From positions 1 to 44,246 of the forward strand of contig CAMHOE010000019.1 in assembly GCA_946186665.1 (NCBI GenBank): DNA of 44,246 bases, written 5' to 3'. The notes below the pieces were generated by a model. That model did not search any database. It had not been told where the DNA came from and was given only the letters and a program-made list of their open reading frames with translations. The translations under genes were made by a program, and so were the position numbers. This document shows positions 17,167 to 31,732 of this stretch, one piece after another (positions within the stretch are counted from its first letter, which is position 1; each line of letters opens with the position of its first letter). The stretch comes from an uncultured Clostridia bacterium (GTDB taxonomy: Bacteria > Bacillota > Clostridia > Oscillospirales > Acutalibacteraceae).

Positions 17167-18244
17167 ATGGAGAAGAAGGCTTATCTTATTTTGGAGAACG
17201 GAGATGTTTATGAGGGCTATGCCTTTGGTGCCGAAAAAGAGACTGTTGGTGAGCTGGTTTTTACAACTGCAATGACCGGATATCTTGAGACGCTGACTGA
17301 CCCCAGCTATTATGGACAGATAGTTTGTCAGACATTTCCGCTTATCGGCAACTACGGTGTAATACCGTCCGATTTCGAGAGCAGGAAGCCTGCGCTCAGA
17401 GCATATATAGTCAGAGAGTGGTGTCAGCAGCCTTCCAACTTCCGTTGTGAGGGTCAGCTTGACGCTTTTTTAAAGCAGAGTGACATTCCGGGTCTTTACG
17501 GAATAGATACACGCTGCCTTACAAAAACGGTAAGAGAGTACGGCGTTATGAACGCAAAGATAACATATACAAAGCCTGAGGCAGCTGATGCAGAGGCATT
17601 GAAGTCCTACAAGGTAACGAATGCGGTAAGCTCCGTTACTCTTGAAGCTCCGGAACAGCACAATGCAGAAAACGGTAAGTATAATGTGGTCCTCATGGAC
17701 TTCGGCGCAAAGCTGAATATTTGCAGAGAGCTTGTAAAGAGAGGATGCAATGTTACGGTAGTTCCCGGCAGCACAAGCGCAGAGGAGATAATAGCTATGG
17801 ATCCGGACGGCATAATGCTTTCCAACGGACCCGGAGACCCACAGGAAAATCAGGAGATAATAGCTCAGCTCAGACTTCTCTGTGAGAAAAAGATACCCAC
17901 CTTTGGTATCTGTCTTGGTCATCAGCTTCTTGCATTGTCACAGGGAGCAACGACCGAAAAGCTCAAATACGGCCATAGAGGTGCAAATCAGCCTGCAACG
18001 GATACAAAGACAGGCCGTGTATATATCACAAGCCAGAATCACGGCTATGCGGTAGTTGCTTCATCTCTTCCGGAAAATGCCTATGAGAGCTTTGTCAACG
18101 CAAATGACGGGACCTGTGAGGGCGTTACCTATACCAATATGCCTGCTTTTACGGTGCAGTTCCATCCGGAAGCTTGCGGCGGTCCGCTCGATACTTCGTT
18201 CCTTTTCGATAAATTTATAGATATGATACAGGAGGATAAGAACA

Positions 18245-18252
<8 letters not shown>
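17167..18252 (+). CDS. carA: carbamoyl-phosphate synthase small (glutaminase) subunit
   Basis: Hydrolyses glutamine and channels ammonia to CarB for carbamoyl phosphate, the precursor of pyrimidines and arginine. 361 residues, full length. The N-terminal CPSase domain (LILENGDVYEGYAFG, MTGYLETLTDPSYYGQ) is followed by a class I glutamine amidotransferase domain with the nucleophile in GICLGHQLLA and the His/Glu pair in QFHPEACGGPLDT. ATG 17167 follows AAGGAG by 10 bases; TTG 17158 is too close to that site. The last codons overlap the carB start by 8 bases, so translation is coupled. No PyrR- or arginine-type attenuator was recognised in the 157-base leader, which contains a repeat fragment. 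Confidence 0.95.
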
Positions 18253-23898
<5,646 letters not shown>

Positions 23899-23915
23899 AA
23901 ACCATTCAACAATAT

Positions 23916-23967
23916 AAAAACCGACAGCATAGAGAACTTGTCTTCCTGCTGTCGGTTTTTGTTTTTT
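23916..23967. terminator. bidirectional terminator between pyrG and mreB
   Basis: A 14-bp stem, AAAAACCGACAGCA (23916-23929) with its complement at 23947-23960, has T-runs available on both strands between two converging genes. Confidence 0.92.
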
Positions 23968-23987
23968 TATTGTCGGACAAATACTGA

Positions 23988-25010
23988 TCAGAAATGATCG
24001 GAAATAGGATTGATGCCGCCCCGATCGGCTTTGTTCAGATTGTCAATAAATTTGATCGCCTGACCACAGCCGAGAACAACGCAGTCTGCCGGGTTTTCAG
24101 CCACTGTTACTTTAAGCTCAGTTGCAATGCGGATGAGAGTGTCGATACCTGCGATCTGAGAGCCGCCGCCTGTCAGGACTATTCCGTCGGTATAGATATC
24201 TCCTATAAGCTCAGGCGGAGTTTCTTCAAGTATATCCTGTATCTGTGAAACGATAGTGTTAGCTATTTCTCTGAGAGGTTCTACCATTTCATTGGCTTTC
24301 AGGTCTACCCATGCAGGCATTCCCGTTATGAGATTTCTGCCTTTTATGCGGTAAGTTCCCGATACAAGACCGGGTACTACGCATCCGATCTTCATTTTTG
24401 CTTCTTCGGCAGTACGCTTGCCGATGAGCATATTGTATTTTCTTTTTACATACTTTATAATTTCCTCGTCCATGATGTTGCCGGCCTGCTTTATGGAACG
24501 GGAAACTGCGATACCGCTGAGAGATATAACTGCCATATCAGTTGTTCCGCCGCCGATATCAACAACAAATGATCCGTGAGGACTGCTGATATTGATTCCT
24601 GCACCCATAGCGGCAGCTACAGGCTCTTCAATAAGACACACCTTTCGTATACCTGCACCGCCAATTGCATTGACGACCGCGCGCTTTTCAACTTCGGTTA
24701 TCTCACTTGGCACACAGGCAACTGCACGGGGCATACCTATCTTAGAAGAAACTACCCCTTTCAGCATTGTGGATATCATAGCTTCTACAAGACCAAAGTC
24801 TGATATTACACCGCCATTCAGAGGAAATACAGCATCCATCTTTGAGGATGTCCTGCCGAGCATCATATATGCTTCCTGTCCCACAGCTAAAATGCCGTCA
24901 TTATCAAGATCTATCGTGATCACTGACGGTTCGTCAACTACTATACCTTTGTTTGGCAAGAATATTCTTGTTCTTGATGTACCCAGATCAATTGCAACGT
25001 CCAAAGCCAT
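23988..25010 (-). CDS. mreB: MreB/Mbl-type actin-like cell-shape protein
   Basis: Bacterial actin homologue that forms membrane-bound filaments guiding wall synthesis. 340 residues, full length. Phosphate-binding loops are visible as DVAIDLGTSRTRIF near the N-terminus and VVDIGGGTTDMAVI in the second half, with the adenosine motif DGIVLTGGGSQIAG near the C-terminus; VPSEITEVEKRAV and EEPVAAAMGAG are also typical. AAAGGGTGTC precedes ATG 25010. It is the third gene of a minus-strand series recD2-comF-mreB, 86 bases after comF. mreC and mreD do not follow, unlike the classical shape operon, and a bidirectional terminator comes at once. Whether this is MreB, Mbl or MreBH cannot be decided here. 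Confidence 0.93.
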   Translation of the reverse strand: MALDVAIDLGTSRTRIFLPNKGIVVDEPSVITIDLDNDGILAVGQEAYMMLGRTSSKMDAVFPLNGGVISDFGLVEAMISTMLKGVVSSKIGMPRAVACVPSEITEVEKRAVVNAIGGAGIRKVCLIEEPVAAAMGAGINISSPHGSFVVDIGGGTTDMAVISLSGIAVSRSIKQAGNIMDEEIIKYVKRKYNMLIGKRTAEEAKMKIGCVVPGLVSGTYRIKGRNLITGMPAWVDLKANEMVEPLREIANTIVSQIQDILEETPPELIGDIYTDGIVLTGGGSQIAGIDTLIRIATELKVTVAENPADCVVLGCGQAIKFIDNLNKADRGGINPISDHF

Positions 25011-25096
25011 AATGACACCCTTTCATATACATCGTCTCCATCTATGGGAGCTGAATTTATTTTCCGAAACTATTATATAAAAATAACTGAAATTAT

Positions 25097-25732
25097 TCAA
25101 GCATCTGCAATAGCTATAGCGGCGCACAATACTTTTTTCGCACCGCTTTGCCTGAGAACACGGCAGCATTCTGAAAGAGTACTGCCGGTCGTGCAGATGT
25201 CGTCAACAATAAGTATGCTTTTGTCTCTTATCATTTCACTGTCAGTGGGGGAATATACTCCGATAACATTTTTTGCTCTGTCTTCTGCGTTCAGTTCATG
25301 CTGGATGCGGTTTTTCTTTGTTTTGTCCAGAAGCTGCAAGCAAGGCTTTGATGATATTCCTGCAAGCTTTTCTGCCAGTATTTCTGCCTGATTGTAGCCG
25401 CGCTTTTTTCTTGAACGCTTTGACATAGGAACATATGTTATAATATCTATGTCAGACTCACCTGTCTGAGAACGGACAGAATTGAAAATAGCCTTTGAAA
25501 AGCTCTCTGCGTTGAAAACCACGCTGTGATATTTGAAATCCAGTATCGCTTTTCTTACTTGTGAGTCATATGCAAAGGGAGCAATACAAATATCCTCTGA
25601 GGGCAGTTTTTTTATTTTTGCATCTGATGGGAACTGTATTCTGCAATCCGGACATTCTGTTTCATTACGGAATATCACCTTTGAACAGTATGGACATTTT
25701 GGCGGAAAGAACAGTGACAGAAAAAAGTTCAT
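25097..25732 (-). CDS. comF: ComF-family phosphoribosyltransferase-like protein
   Basis: 211 residues. An N-terminal zinc-ribbon (CPYCSKVIF...ECPDCRIQF; four cysteines in two CxxC pairs) is followed by a phosphoribosyltransferase-type fold whose PRPP-binding motif is ILIVDDICTTGSTL. ComF proteins act in DNA uptake during natural competence and interact with DNA-processing proteins in the species studied; the exact activity is unclear. ATG 25732 follows AAAGGAG by seven bases and lies three bases after the recD2 stop, so the two are translated from one message. The linkage to a helicase gene supports a DNA-related role. No other competence gene is in the window. Confidence 0.9.
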   Translation of the reverse strand: MNFFLSLFFPPKCPYCSKVIFRNETECPDCRIQFPSDAKIKKLPSEDICIAPFAYDSQVRKAILDFKYHSVVFNAESFSKAIFNSVRSQTGESDIDIITYVPMSKRSRKKRGYNQAEILAEKLAGISSKPCLQLLDKTKKNRIQHELNAEDRAKNVIGVYSPTDSEMIRDKSILIVDDICTTGSTLSECCRVLRQSGAKKVLCAAIAIADA

Positions 25733-25735
25733 AGC

Positions 25736-27937
25736 TCAGCTCCTTTCAAGGAAAGCTTTAAGCCCTGAATAGCGCATTGTTTTCCGGTTATTATCCACCA
25801 TTCTCTTCAGTGTGGAAACATTACCCACAAGTATAAGCAGCCTTTTGGCTCTTGTGACAGCGGTGTACAAAAGATTTCTGTAGTAGAGCTGTGGTGCGCC
25901 GTAATACATAGGCATAATTACGGCATTGAACTCATTGCCCTGACTTTTGTGTACAGTAGTTGCATATGCAAGCTCTAACTGCAACATGGAGTCGCTGTCA
26001 TAAATAACTTGTTTATCGTCAAAGCGTATACATACACTTTTAGCGGGTCTGTTTATATCTTCTATAATGCCGATATCACCGTTGAAAACTCCGGAGCCTT
26101 CTGTACCGTCATCCTTCGCCCAGATAAGATCATAGTTATTTTTTGTCTGCATGACCTTATCTCCAAGTCGGAACGTGTAGATCGGCATCTGAACTTCAAA
26201 TGATTTTCCTTTTGATGGGTTCAGTGCCTGCTGTAATCTCTTGTTTATATCCGTTACTCCAAGCTCGCCTTTTCTTCCGGGACAAAGCACTTGTATATCA
26301 TCAAAGGGAGAGTAGCCATAGGAAGCAGGCAGACGTGTTGTGCAGAGGTTGGTTATTGTGTCTGCAAGCTTTTCACGGTCTGAACACGCCATAAAGAAGA
26401 AGTCACTGTCTATACGGCTGATCTCAGGCATTTCTCCATGTACTATCTTATGAGCATTGGTTACAATAAGACTTTGCATTGATTGTCTGAAGATCTCTGT
26501 CAGCTGAACAACAGGTATACGTTCTGAGGCTATCAGGTCGCTGAGGACATTTCCGGCTCCTACGGAAGGCAGTTGGTCACTGTCACCTACCATGATAAGT
26601 CTGCATCCAAGAGGCAAGGCTCTGAGAACACCCTCAAAGAGTGAAGCATCCACCATTGAAAGCTCATCCAGAATAAGTGCATCACAGTCAAGCATATTTC
26701 TTTCGTTTCGTTTGAAAACAGGCTTATCATTTTTGTCCCATTCCACCTCTAAAAGACGGTGAATAGTTTTAGCTTCGCAGCCTGTTACCTCCGACATTCT
26801 CTGAGCGGCCCTGCCTGTAGGGGCTGCAAGAGCGACTTTTATACCGCACTGTTTGTACAGTTCAATGATAGCGTTTAGTGTTGTGGTTTTTCCTGTGCCG
26901 GGTCCCCCTGTAAGTATCAGCAGACCGCCGGACATAGCTTCAATAATAGCGCGTCTTTGCAAAGTTGCATAGCTTATATTTTTCTGTTTCTCAAAAAGCT
27001 CTAAAGCAAGCTCCACACCTGTTATTCTCTCAGCAGGAAATTGCAGCATCATAGAAAGCCTTGAAGCGGCATAGCTTTCACTTGTGTACAGAGACGGCAA
27101 AAATATAAAATCTCTGTCATCTATTTTGTCAGCTATCAGGCTGCCGTCTATAAGCATAGAATCTATAATTTCATCTATCTGGTCTTTTGTGAGCTTCAGA
27201 AAAGCGGCAGTGACCTCAGTTAATTTTTCTCTTGGCAGGCAGGTATGACCGTTACCGGAATTATATGTTATGACATATATTATCCCAGCTCTGATACGAC
27301 AGGTATCATCACAGGGTTTATCAAGTGCAGCAGCAATAGCGTCAGCCCTCTGGAACGACACATCTATATTTTCCGCACAAAGTATGTAGGGGTCATTTTC
27401 GATAAGCTGTATTGCCTGAGCGCCGAGTAATTTCCATATTCTTACAGACTCCTGTGTGGATATGTGGAACTTTTCAAGATAGAGCATGACCTCACGCATA
27501 CCGAACGCCTTACGGACTTCTGCGCTGAAAGCCATAGCTTTTTCAGCAGATATACCACGAAGCTCTGTCAGCCGCTGAGGTTCATTCTGTATGACTTCCA
27601 GAGTATTTTCGCCGAATGCCTCCACAAGGCGTTTTGCAGTAGCTCTGCCTATACCCTTTATGGTGCCTGAGGAAAGGTATTTCAGGATACTTTCTGTTGT
27701 AGTGGGCATAAACTGTTCATAATACTCAAAGGCAAATTGTTCGCCGTAGCTTGAATGTGTTTTCCAGTTGCCCACGAGTTTCAGTTCATCACCCACATTT
27801 ATATCAGACATCATTCCTACAGCGGTAGCAGTGACTCCATCGCACAGCATGGTGATAACTGTATAGCCGTTAGCAGGGTTTCTGTATATTATTTCCTCCA
27901 CAGAACCGCAGAGTTGAAGCAATTCTTTTTCTGTCAT
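25736..27937 (-). CDS. recD2: RecD2-type ATP-dependent DNA helicase
   Basis: SF1B 5'-3' helicase of the stand-alone RecD2 family, acting in DNA repair or fork maintenance without RecBC. 733 residues. The N-terminal extension typical of RecD2 (OB-like start CGSVEEIIYRNPANGYTVI, then helix-hairpin-helix segments around IKGIGRATAKRLVEAFG and LTELRGISAEKA) precedes the helicase core: motif I LTGGPGTGKTTTLNAI (about 344-351), motif II LILDELSMVD, GDSDQLPSVGAG, and the C-terminal motif LELAYATTVHKSQGNEF with YTAVTRAKRLLILVG. AGGTGAC precedes ATG 27937. It is the first gene of recD2-comF-mreB. The upstream region holds a perfect 16-base palindrome (28001-28016) and then the repeat block. Confidence 0.94.
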   Translation of the reverse strand: MTEKELLQLCGSVEEIIYRNPANGYTVITMLCDGVTATAVGMMSDINVGDELKLVGNWKTHSSYGEQFAFEYYEQFMPTTTESILKYLSSGTIKGIGRATAKRLVEAFGENTLEVIQNEPQRLTELRGISAEKAMAFSAEVRKAFGMREVMLYLEKFHISTQESVRIWKLLGAQAIQLIENDPYILCAENIDVSFQRADAIAAALDKPCDDTCRIRAGIIYVITYNSGNGHTCLPREKLTEVTAAFLKLTKDQIDEIIDSMLIDGSLIADKIDDRDFIFLPSLYTSESYAASRLSMMLQFPAERITGVELALELFEKQKNISYATLQRRAIIEAMSGGLLILTGGPGTGKTTTLNAIIELYKQCGIKVALAAPTGRAAQRMSEVTGCEAKTIHRLLEVEWDKNDKPVFKRNERNMLDCDALILDELSMVDASLFEGVLRALPLGCRLIMVGDSDQLPSVGAGNVLSDLIASERIPVVQLTEIFRQSMQSLIVTNAHKIVHGEMPEISRIDSDFFFMACSDREKLADTITNLCTTRLPASYGYSPFDDIQVLCPGRKGELGVTDINKRLQQALNPSKGKSFEVQMPIYTFRLGDKVMQTKNNYDLIWAKDDGTEGSGVFNGDIGIIEDINRPAKSVCIRFDDKQVIYDSDSMLQLELAYATTVHKSQGNEFNAVIMPMYYGAPQLYYRNLLYTAVTRAKRLLILVGNVSTLKRMVDNNRKTMRYSGLKAFLERS

Positions 27938-28087
27938 AGTCAGTCACCTGAAAGCACTCTCGTTTTGATTGATATAGATATCATATTCGGGATATTTCCA
28001 AGCTTTTTAAAAAGCTAAACAAAGTTCAACAAACATACCCACTATCTTACAATACATATTTTATTCCTTCTCACCACCCATGTCAAG

Positions 28088-28475
28088 GGCGGCGCAGAGC
28101 CTGTGCTCCCAATTCGCGCTGGCGTTCGTACCCCAAGGGCACTTCCTACGGGCGCTAACGCTCACTCTGATATTATGACCGAAACTTTTTCGCCCGCGAT
28201 TGACGGCGGCGCAAGGCTTGCGCTCCCGATTCGCGCTGGCGTTCGTACCCCAAGGGCACTTCCTACGGGCGCTAACGCTCACTCTGATATTATGACCGAA
28301 ACTTTTCCTGTCCGCGATTGCCAGCGTTTACTTGTCAGAAAACCGTCTCCCGTCCGCCGGCGCAGCCCAGAGGGGCTGCTGTTTCGGCTGTTTAATACGA
28401 ACTTAAAGGTTTCTTTCCCTATTCAACTTTATGCGCCTGCATATTCCAATGTGCAATGTGCAATGTTCAATGTTC
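28088..28475 (-). repeat. composite dispersed repeat, copy B, with a 117-base tandem duplication
   Basis: Inverted counterpart of copy A at 10988-11400. Within it a unit of exactly 117 bases occurs twice in tandem (28088-28204, 28205 to about 28305): GGCGGCGCA starts, GGCGTTCGTACCCC at 28121 and 28238, and CTCACTCTGATATTATGACC at 28161 and 28278. Each unit carries a 28-base module (around GGGCACTTCCTACGGGC) that copy A lacks at the same place. The end nearest 28475 has CAATGTG micro-repeats. Plus-strand frames through it are Arg/Pro-rich and unlikely to be protein. The rest of 27938-28650 shows only AT-rich upstream sequence of the LytTR gene. Confidence 0.85.
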
Positions 28476-28650
28476 TGCGAAAGAATTACAGACGTGTACA
28501 TTTTATAAAAAATCACTGACTGCTGCATCTTGTATACAAATAAGTTATTACTCACGAAAAATGATTTTTGTGGTTATAACTAAAACAGGCTTTTATTTTA
28601 CGTTAAAATATGATAGTATAAAAATACAGACAAACAGGGAGGAAGAATAA

Positions 28651-29085
28651 TTGAAACTGCGCCTTGAAACTTCATTGGAATATAATGAAACAGAAGTATA
28701 TATACAGTGTCAGAAAGTAGATAATAAAATACAGAAGATCATTGACATCGTTAACGATGATACAAAACGAATGACCGTAAAAAAAGAAGGCGTTTCTGAA
28801 ATGATAAAAATACAGGATATTTATTATTTCGAAAGCGTCGATGAAAGAAGCTATGTTTACGCCGAAACAGAAGTATACTCTACAGAAAAGAAATTATACG
28901 AGATCGAGGAGCTTCTGAAGGAGAGCAGCTTTGTGCGTATAAGCAAATCATGTATACTTAATATTGATCACCTTGACGGAGTAAAAATGCTCCGGAACGG
29001 TAAACTTGAAGCACAATTATCAAACGGAGAAAGGCTGATAATCAACCGCCACTATGTTCCGTCTTTTAAACAAAAGCTCAGCTAA
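28651..29085 (+). CDS. LytTR-domain DNA-binding regulator
   Basis: A 144-residue transcription regulator consisting of a short N-terminal segment (about 45 residues) and a LytTR domain (about 50-143), with characteristic IYYFESVDERSYVYAE, LYEIEELLKESSFVRISKSC and GERLIINRHYVPSFKQKL. There is no receiver domain, so it is not a classical response regulator. Start is TTG 28651 with GGGAGGAAG upstream. A DUF3021 membrane-protein gene begins 14 bases after its stop; LytTR plus small membrane protein pairs in Firmicutes form LytTR regulatory systems in which the membrane partner restrains the regulator. That role is inferred from arrangement. LytTR proteins usually bind paired direct repeats and often autoregulate; none was defined here. 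Confidence 0.9.
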   Translation: MKLRLETSLEYNETEVYIQCQKVDNKIQKIIDIVNDDTKRMTVKKEGVSEMIKIQDIYYFESVDERSYVYAETEVYSTEKKLYEIEELLKESSFVRISKSCILNIDHLDGVKMLRNGKLEAQLSNGERLIINRHYVPSFKQKLS

Positions 29086-29099
29086 AGGAGAAATAATAT

Positions 29100-29567
29100 A
29101 TGAAACGATCGTTCTTTAAGAAACTTGTCTATTACGGAGTTTCTTTCTGCGTGTCCTACACATTGGTAAGCCTGATACTATCATTACTGAATATCAATGC
29201 TTCGCTTGTTGCCGGAAACTTCTGGATTTATAATATAGAGATCATGAGTGTGTGTTTTTGTATTGCATTGTTAATGTGGCTGACAGATACCTTCATAAAA
29301 GGTTCCTCTTACGATGATATGACCCCGTTGGGGATATTTGCCGACCTTATGGATGTGGCATTACCTGTTATCGGGCTGGGCGGATTTGTTTTTGATTGGT
29401 TCGATGTTTTCAGCAAAGAAATACTATATCCCATAATTATTCTGTTGTTTGTTTATTTTGTTGTTCTTGGATTTTTTTATCTGAACGCAAAGATGACAGA
29501 AATAGAACTGAACAAAAAAATACAGGAGAGAAAGAAAAAGCTGAACAACAACAAACAAGATGATTAA
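29100..29567 (+). CDS. DUF3021-family membrane protein, partner of LytTR
   Basis: A 155-residue integral membrane protein with four hydrophobic segments (about 10-32, 42-62, 80-100, 110-132) and a highly basic cytoplasmic tail ending in a Lys/Gln/Asn-rich helix (IQERKKKLNNNKQDD). Layout and gene order match DUF3021 proteins, which almost always sit beside a LytTR gene. It lies 14 bases after the LytTR stop with GGAGAAATAAT before ATG 29100, so co-expression is expected. Likely role: sense a membrane or extracellular condition and control the LytTR regulator, by analogy with streptococcal HdrM/BrsM systems. The signal is unknown. Confidence 0.82.
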   Translation: MKRSFFKKLVYYGVSFCVSYTLVSLILSLLNINASLVAGNFWIYNIEIMSVCFCIALLMWLTDTFIKGSSYDDMTPLGIFADLMDVALPVIGLGGFVFDWFDVFSKEILYPIIILLFVYFVVLGFFYLNAKMTEIELNKKIQERKKKLNNNKQDD

Positions 29568-29615
29568 AGTCACCGATACTGAAAAACACCATAGCAATAC
29601 ACAGGCTTATGAAAA

Positions 29616-29657
29616 CAGGCGCACTATCTTATACAGGATAGCGCGCCTGAACTTTTA
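29616..29657. terminator. terminator between LytTR/DUF3021 and the Ser-rich lipoprotein gene
   Basis: Stem CAGGCGC (29616-29622) with GCGCCTG (29643-29649), extended by CTATC/GATAG, then ACTTTTATA. It lies between converging genes and could serve both. Confidence 0.75.
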
Positions 29658-29684
29658 TACACAGAATATCACGTATGAGATCTG

Positions 29685-30614
29685 TTATTCTTCCTCACCG
29701 TCTTCGAGACTTACATTGGATACAGATATGGTTTTATCCTTTAGTGCACCCTTCTCTACTCCAATGATAAAGCAGGCATAGCCTGTATCATCTGCTGACG
29801 CCGGAGCTGTACACCACAGCTCAACATTTGCCTTATCGCCTTCAACAATAATGGAACCAAAGTCGCAGAGATCACTCTTTGAATAGCTTGCCATAATGAC
29901 AACTGCATCCTTGGAGCTAAAATAATTGTTATCCATACTTTTGGTTACATCTTTGAAGGAGCTTGCCACAATGGTTTCATCATCGGTGTGTTTTTCGCTC
30001 AGAGAATATGCCGTGTCATTTTCACTTATGAAACTTTCAAGCTCGGAAGCGGATGTGATAACATAGCTTTTCGGAAGAGATGTATCTGCGGTTATTCCCT
30101 TTCCGGAAATATACAGGATATTGTAAGATGAACCAAGATCTTGTATTGTGCTGTCTCTGTCACCTTCTGTTCCATCCTCTTCATCGTCAGATACAATTAT
30201 ATCATCTTCATCTGCTTCTGACCACTCATCAAGATCTCCCAGATCTATCACGGGATTACCTTCCTCATCAAAGGATAGCTCTTCTAAACTTTCCTCTGTC
30301 TGACTGCTGTCTGAGGGCTTGCTTGTTTCAGAAGTCTTGCTTGTGTCGGAAGCCTTGCTTGTGTCGGAAGCTTTGCTTGTGTCGGAAGATTTGCTTGTTT
30401 CAGAAGCCTTGATTGAGTCGGTATCTTTGCTTGAGTCGGAAACTTTGCTCGAATCTGATGAAGAGCCGTCCTCATCAGCTTTGCTTTCTTCCTGACTGCT
30501 CTCAGCAGAACTATCGGAGTTTGCCGTCTCCGATGACGAGTCACTGCCGGAGCATCCCGTTACAGTTAGCGCAAGAAGTATACTCAAAAAAATGACCGCA
30601 AATCTTTTCTTCAT
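29685..30614 (-). CDS. lipoprotein with Ser/Lys tandem repeats, function unknown
   Basis: A 309-residue secreted lipoprotein. The signal MKKRFAVIFLSILLALTVTG ends in lipobox VTGC (Cys21). Next come a Ser/Glu/Asp-rich tract and about eight six-residue repeats of the type SDTSKA, then an acidic stretch (SEADEDDIIVSDDEEDGTEG), and a C-terminal globular domain of about 145 residues from YNILYISGKGI to the end, for which no family is recognised. Start ATG 30614 follows GGGAGG; the open frame to 30725 lacks a ribosome site and runs through an inverted-repeat intergenic element. The low-complexity tract probably spans the cell wall so that the C-terminal domain is displayed outside. Confidence 0.78.
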   Translation of the reverse strand: MKKRFAVIFLSILLALTVTGCSGSDSSSETANSDSSAESSQEESKADEDGSSSDSSKVSDSSKDTDSIKASETSKSSDTSKASDTSKASDTSKTSETSKPSDSSQTEESLEELSFDEEGNPVIDLGDLDEWSEADEDDIIVSDDEEDGTEGDRDSTIQDLGSSYNILYISGKGITADTSLPKSYVITSASELESFISENDTAYSLSEKHTDDETIVASSFKDVTKSMDNNYFSSKDAVVIMASYSKSDLCDFGSIIVEGDKANVELWCTAPASADDTGYACFIIGVEKGALKDKTISVSNVSLEDGEEE

Positions 30615-30641
30615 AAAAATACCTCCCGGATTCATAATAGG

Positions 30642-30726
30642 GGTTCTCAAAAAACGGGACACGAGCGAGTCTGCGGTAAAAGACATAGCAAAACCGCCGT
30701 GAAGGAGTTTTTTAGAGGTTCCCAAT
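30642..30726. repeat. possible small inverted-repeat element
   Basis: The ends GGGTTCTCAAAAAACGGG (30643-30660) and GAGTTTTTTAGAGGTTCCC (30706-30724) are imperfect inverted copies flanking about 45 bases. It lies between the zinc-ribbon gene and the Ser-rich lipoprotein gene. It could be a small dispersed element or an attenuator-like fold. Confidence 0.4.
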
Positions 30727-30763
30727 AGTTCAAGTTCGTAAAAAACGTATTCAGAGGTTTCCT

Positions 30764-31432
30764 TTACTTGCTGAGTGCCACAAATGAATTATTTTTAAGG
30801 CTCTTTAAAAACCTGCGGCTTTTAATTTTCTTGCTTCCACAGCGTGGACAAACTGTCAGGGGCTGTCTTCCCTCAACGACCACAATATCAGTGTTTGACG
30901 CCCTGAGCTTTGCGTTGTCGCTCTCGGAACGCATATGTGCTGATTTCAGACTTACGAGCTTGTCTATTTCATTGTTAAGGTCATTGTTATCAAGTCCGTT
31001 CACGATTGCAGTGGAAACCACAGGCAGAACTATATATCTGTCAATATCGAGGGAGTTTATCTGTCTGTATCTGCAATCCTCACATTCAGCGCCTCTGATA
31101 ACCTCAGCCCTGTGTCCGAAATTCTGTCTGATAAAGGCTATTGATACCGTCCTGCCCTGCTTCTGGAATTTAGCAAGCTGCATTGCCATTGCAACAAGAC
31201 CTCCAAAAAGCTGCTGCACCCAGAACTTCTTTTCCTCAGACTCAAAATCCGTATGTGCAAAATTAAAGCCTGCAAACACTCCCTTTTCAGAAAACCCCTT
31301 CAGGAAATAATCCACATCCTTGCTGTCGTTCCATTTGTCTATACAGTCTGCAATGTAGCTTGCATTCAGCTCCTCGCTGCAATCAGACAGAAGCTTCTTC
31401 ATACCTTCAAGTGTTATCAAATAAAAATCCAT
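30764..31432 (-). CDS. hypothetical protein with C-terminal zinc ribbon
   Basis: A 222-residue soluble protein with no signal peptide. No known family is recognised. It has an alpha-helical N-terminal region, a central segment with CEDCRYRQI (two Cys), and near the C-terminus CPRCGSKKIKSRRF, a CxxC knuckle followed by a basic tail. The two CxxC pairs, about 80 residues apart, could form one zinc site. The segments FVVQQLFGG-like and DIDRYIVLPVVSTAIVN suggest a mixed alpha/beta fold. AAAGGAG precedes ATG 31432. It is divergent from the 31871-35587 cluster, whose first gene is also a zinc-ribbon protein, so a shared control region is possible. Confidence 0.65.
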   Translation of the reverse strand: MDFYLITLEGMKKLLSDCSEELNASYIADCIDKWNDSKDVDYFLKGFSEKGVFAGFNFAHTDFESEEKKFWVQQLFGGLVAMAMQLAKFQKQGRTVSIAFIRQNFGHRAEVIRGAECEDCRYRQINSLDIDRYIVLPVVSTAIVNGLDNNDLNNEIDKLVSLKSAHMRSESDNAKLRASNTDIVVVEGRQPLTVCPRCGSKKIKSRRFLKSLKNNSFVALSK

Positions 31433-31682
31433 TGTCTAAACTCCTTTTTTATAATGTCGGGATATCTTTCCCAGAACTATGGCTTTATAATACTGCTGTT
31501 TTTATTATAACAAACAATGCCGTACATAATATAACACAAAACTTACAATTGGTCTGTTATAATTAATGAATGGAAACATCTCCGTTCTTATTCAGCATTG
31601 CCGTCTTATAATGATTATATATTATCGGAACAAAATAAACAAGAATTTTTGTTAATTTTTTTAAAAATTTATTGCATTGAAA

Positions 31683-31711
31683 TTGACAAACCTCGTAAGA
31701 TAACATATACT
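31683..31711 (+). promoter_or_regulatory. strong promoter of the 31871-35002 cluster
   Basis: Perfect TTGACA (31683-31688) and TATACT (31706-31711) with a 17-base spacer. The predicted transcript has a leader of about 150 bases. Confidence 0.85.
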
Positions 31712-31732
31712 TTAAAGTGAGGAATTGTAGAA

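Noticed and set aside
28103..28519. A 138-codon open frame on the plus strand with a repeated Arg/Pro/Ala-rich sequence.
   Set aside because: It lies wholly in the composite repeat, its repeat period equals the DNA tandem duplication, and no ribosome site precedes it; similar frames occur in the other repeat block.
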